DNA from: Verrucomicrobiota bacterium
Lineage (GTDB): Bacteria; Verrucomicrobiota; Lentisphaeria; Oligosphaerales; JAFGRS01
Length of the DNA stretch: 6,231 bases
Assembly (NCBI GenBank): GCA_019136035.1
Contig: JAGVUW010000818.1
Location: forward strand, 1 to 6,231
Direction: 5' to 3'
The translations under genes and the position numbers were made by a program. Below, one piece after another: positions 5,901 through 6,231 of the stretch; the stretch's first letter is position 1; each line of letters begins with the position of its first letter. Below the pieces are notes generated by a model. The model was not told the DNA's origin and made no database searches. It saw nothing but the letters and a program-made list of their open reading frames with translations.

Positions 5901-6231
5901 CGCGACCGCGCCCTCTTCGCGCGTGCCACCGAGGGCGCCGACTGGCAGCCGGTGCCCGGCGCCTTCGCGGTGGTCGGCACCGAGCGCTGGGGTGGCAATG
6001 TCAACACCATCTACAGCCTGGCTGTGAATCAGCCGGCGCAGGCCCTGCGCGTGGTCATCACGCCGGCGACGCCCGAGGCCGCGGTCTACCTGGCCGAGGT
6101 CGAGGTGATCGGCCAGGAGACGGGCCGTCCGCCCGAGCTGACCGCGGTGGTGTCCGCCGATCTCGATGCCGATGGCCAGCCCGCGGTGGTGGTCGGCACC
6201 GCCGCTGGCGACCTGGTGGCCGTCGGCGCCG
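2997..6231 (+). CDS. Exported heparinase II/III-like multidomain lyase (3' end outside window)
   Basis: One uninterrupted frame of 1078 codons, translated codon by codon, runs to the window end without a stop. Residues 1-23 form a signal peptide (K4, hydrophobic LMIAAITAAGAVAAL, likely cleavage after ALPA). About 45-195 resemble the alpha/beta domain preceding GH20 and GH67 catalytic domains (AAIVAPS, LREITGVELPV, LVVIGNL, GYEVRS, NLIAVGAQADAG, GIDRLLAL). About 200-500 are helical with heparinase/alginate-lyase toroid features: HNHHTWPGLANLFGGW (343-358; candidate N344/H345) and WEDSAGYQW (390-398; candidate Y396). About 535-770 match the heparinase II/III beta-domain: GGSHGHED (558-565), WLVDGEY (579-585) and KYHCMV (591-596), so H561 or H563, D582 and H593 could bind metal as in PL17. 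About 820-895 is an Ala/Pro linker; about 900-1040 an F5/8C-like carbohydrate-binding domain; 1048-1078 begins an FG-GAP-like repeat with DLDADG (1055-1060). Likely cleaves a uronic-acid polysaccharide outside the cytoplasm; substrate unknown and catalytic residues inferred. Confidence 0.82.
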   Translation, partial: MNAKGTLMIAAITAAGAVAALPAQDQELLDRYSIKEVRALAIETALVSGGQARAAIVAPSVAPWSGAAQRLQGGLREITGVELPVLAAEALPAAAWETGNLVVIGNLQASAPYARLYGNFFVCADAGYTGTAGYEVRSVHEPFHSGRNLIAVGAQADAGLTAGIDRLLALCRQHGRAGELVLPRLLELDLRAEGARAPVPKRLDEAGIRAGQEAYEAIYARVGTERAAAHRVADDAMAYHRTGDEGYFQTCRYGFLRHMRHYAESEYINSEGLGRYDREFRDSWTWAFVVAWDLLEEHPSWTPAERLQITNHVLRCVLECNVYQGWMSPERIAEWRAFTSITHNHHTWPGLANLFGGWYFQRHYQHPLAADWLAIAEGMFRGCRNSSKPWEDSAGYQWIPMCHVMTYSHAAGDPTYSRDGHAAETGKVALMCLDNLGHEPGFGDTGAFTGRSRFSNVLSALGYATGDGRYRWALERHGLPFRGELHEPWYTDVPATSPDDLLGVAVSYLPRPHYDLNGLNPQYFPTANVPFEESFDKMTLRAGWEPEDDYLLLDGYSGGSHGHEDCNAIISYSGAGAHWLVDGEYIRLTPKYHCMVTVIRDGVAQRNPAMARLDDAVWFGDGAICRTTIPDYNGVRWTRHLFWQPNGFTAVLDELVALEPGDYSLRCCWRTYGEPELEGGVLTLSQDQARFTLENLTGEAPEVVFQKNVGNWPVQHLYQRRSRRLAAGERVVFANVFGAWREGTRPFAARLVGADRVEVVSGGQRVVLGLGDLAAPGVRASAAAWMLRAGDLRLAAATRLAQDGQADWAAAAAGAALRVTAGARQAGVAQPTPVAGQRPLTVVPAAADAAGTPFAGALEALAVVPAAGARSGASDAALATPPTAPAWSFRDFPRAAVPLRPVRVSAEPQPRQGDVAVQRLNDGRYTNSAVSCAFPAGATATIELELAGAEVVREVRLRAWEMNAAWQTRDRALFARATEGADWQPVPGAFAVVGTERWGGNVNTIYSLAVNQPAQALRVVITPATPEAAVYLAEVEVIGQETGRPPELTAVVSADLDADGQPAVVVGTAAGDLVAVGA

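Overview
The window is about 70% G+C with strongly GC-biased third codon positions. It carries four protein-coding genes: three on the minus strand (1-2301) and one very long gene on the plus strand (2997 to the window end). Sugar-acid catabolism genes beside a secreted, multidomain heparinase II/III-like lyase suggest a free-living polysaccharide-degrading bacterium. The style resembles high-GC Planctomycetota, Verrucomicrobiota/Lentisphaerota or Armatimonadota, but no marker gene is present and the lineage is only a guess.

Layout. 1-147 (-): first 49 codons of an HpcH/HpaI-type aldolase, cut by the window edge. 194-1051 (-): an SDR oxidoreductase of the D-mannonate oxidoreductase (fructuronate reductase) type. 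These two are 46 bp apart and probably co-transcribed (SDR then aldolase). 1052-1395: gene-free, with a weak promoter candidate, a 9-bp tandem repeat and a cluster of strong GC hairpins. 1396-2301 (-): a tandem-domain universal stress protein. 2302-2996: a 695-bp gene-free divergent region with two sets of short direct repeats. 2997-6231 (+): an exported protein of at least 1078 residues, open to the window end. It has a GH20/GH67-N-like domain, a heparinase II/III-like toroid and beta-domain, an Ala/Pro linker, an F5/8C-like domain and the start of a probable FG-GAP propeller.

How it may fit together (inference): the exported lyase would cleave a uronate-containing polysaccharide, and the SDR and aldolase would process hexuronate or aldonate products in the cytoplasm. 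The stress protein lies between them with no obvious direct role. No RNA gene, CRISPR array, insertion sequence or att site was found. I see no clearly new system; the architecture of the large lyase-like protein and the structured non-coding regions are the parts most worth a second look.
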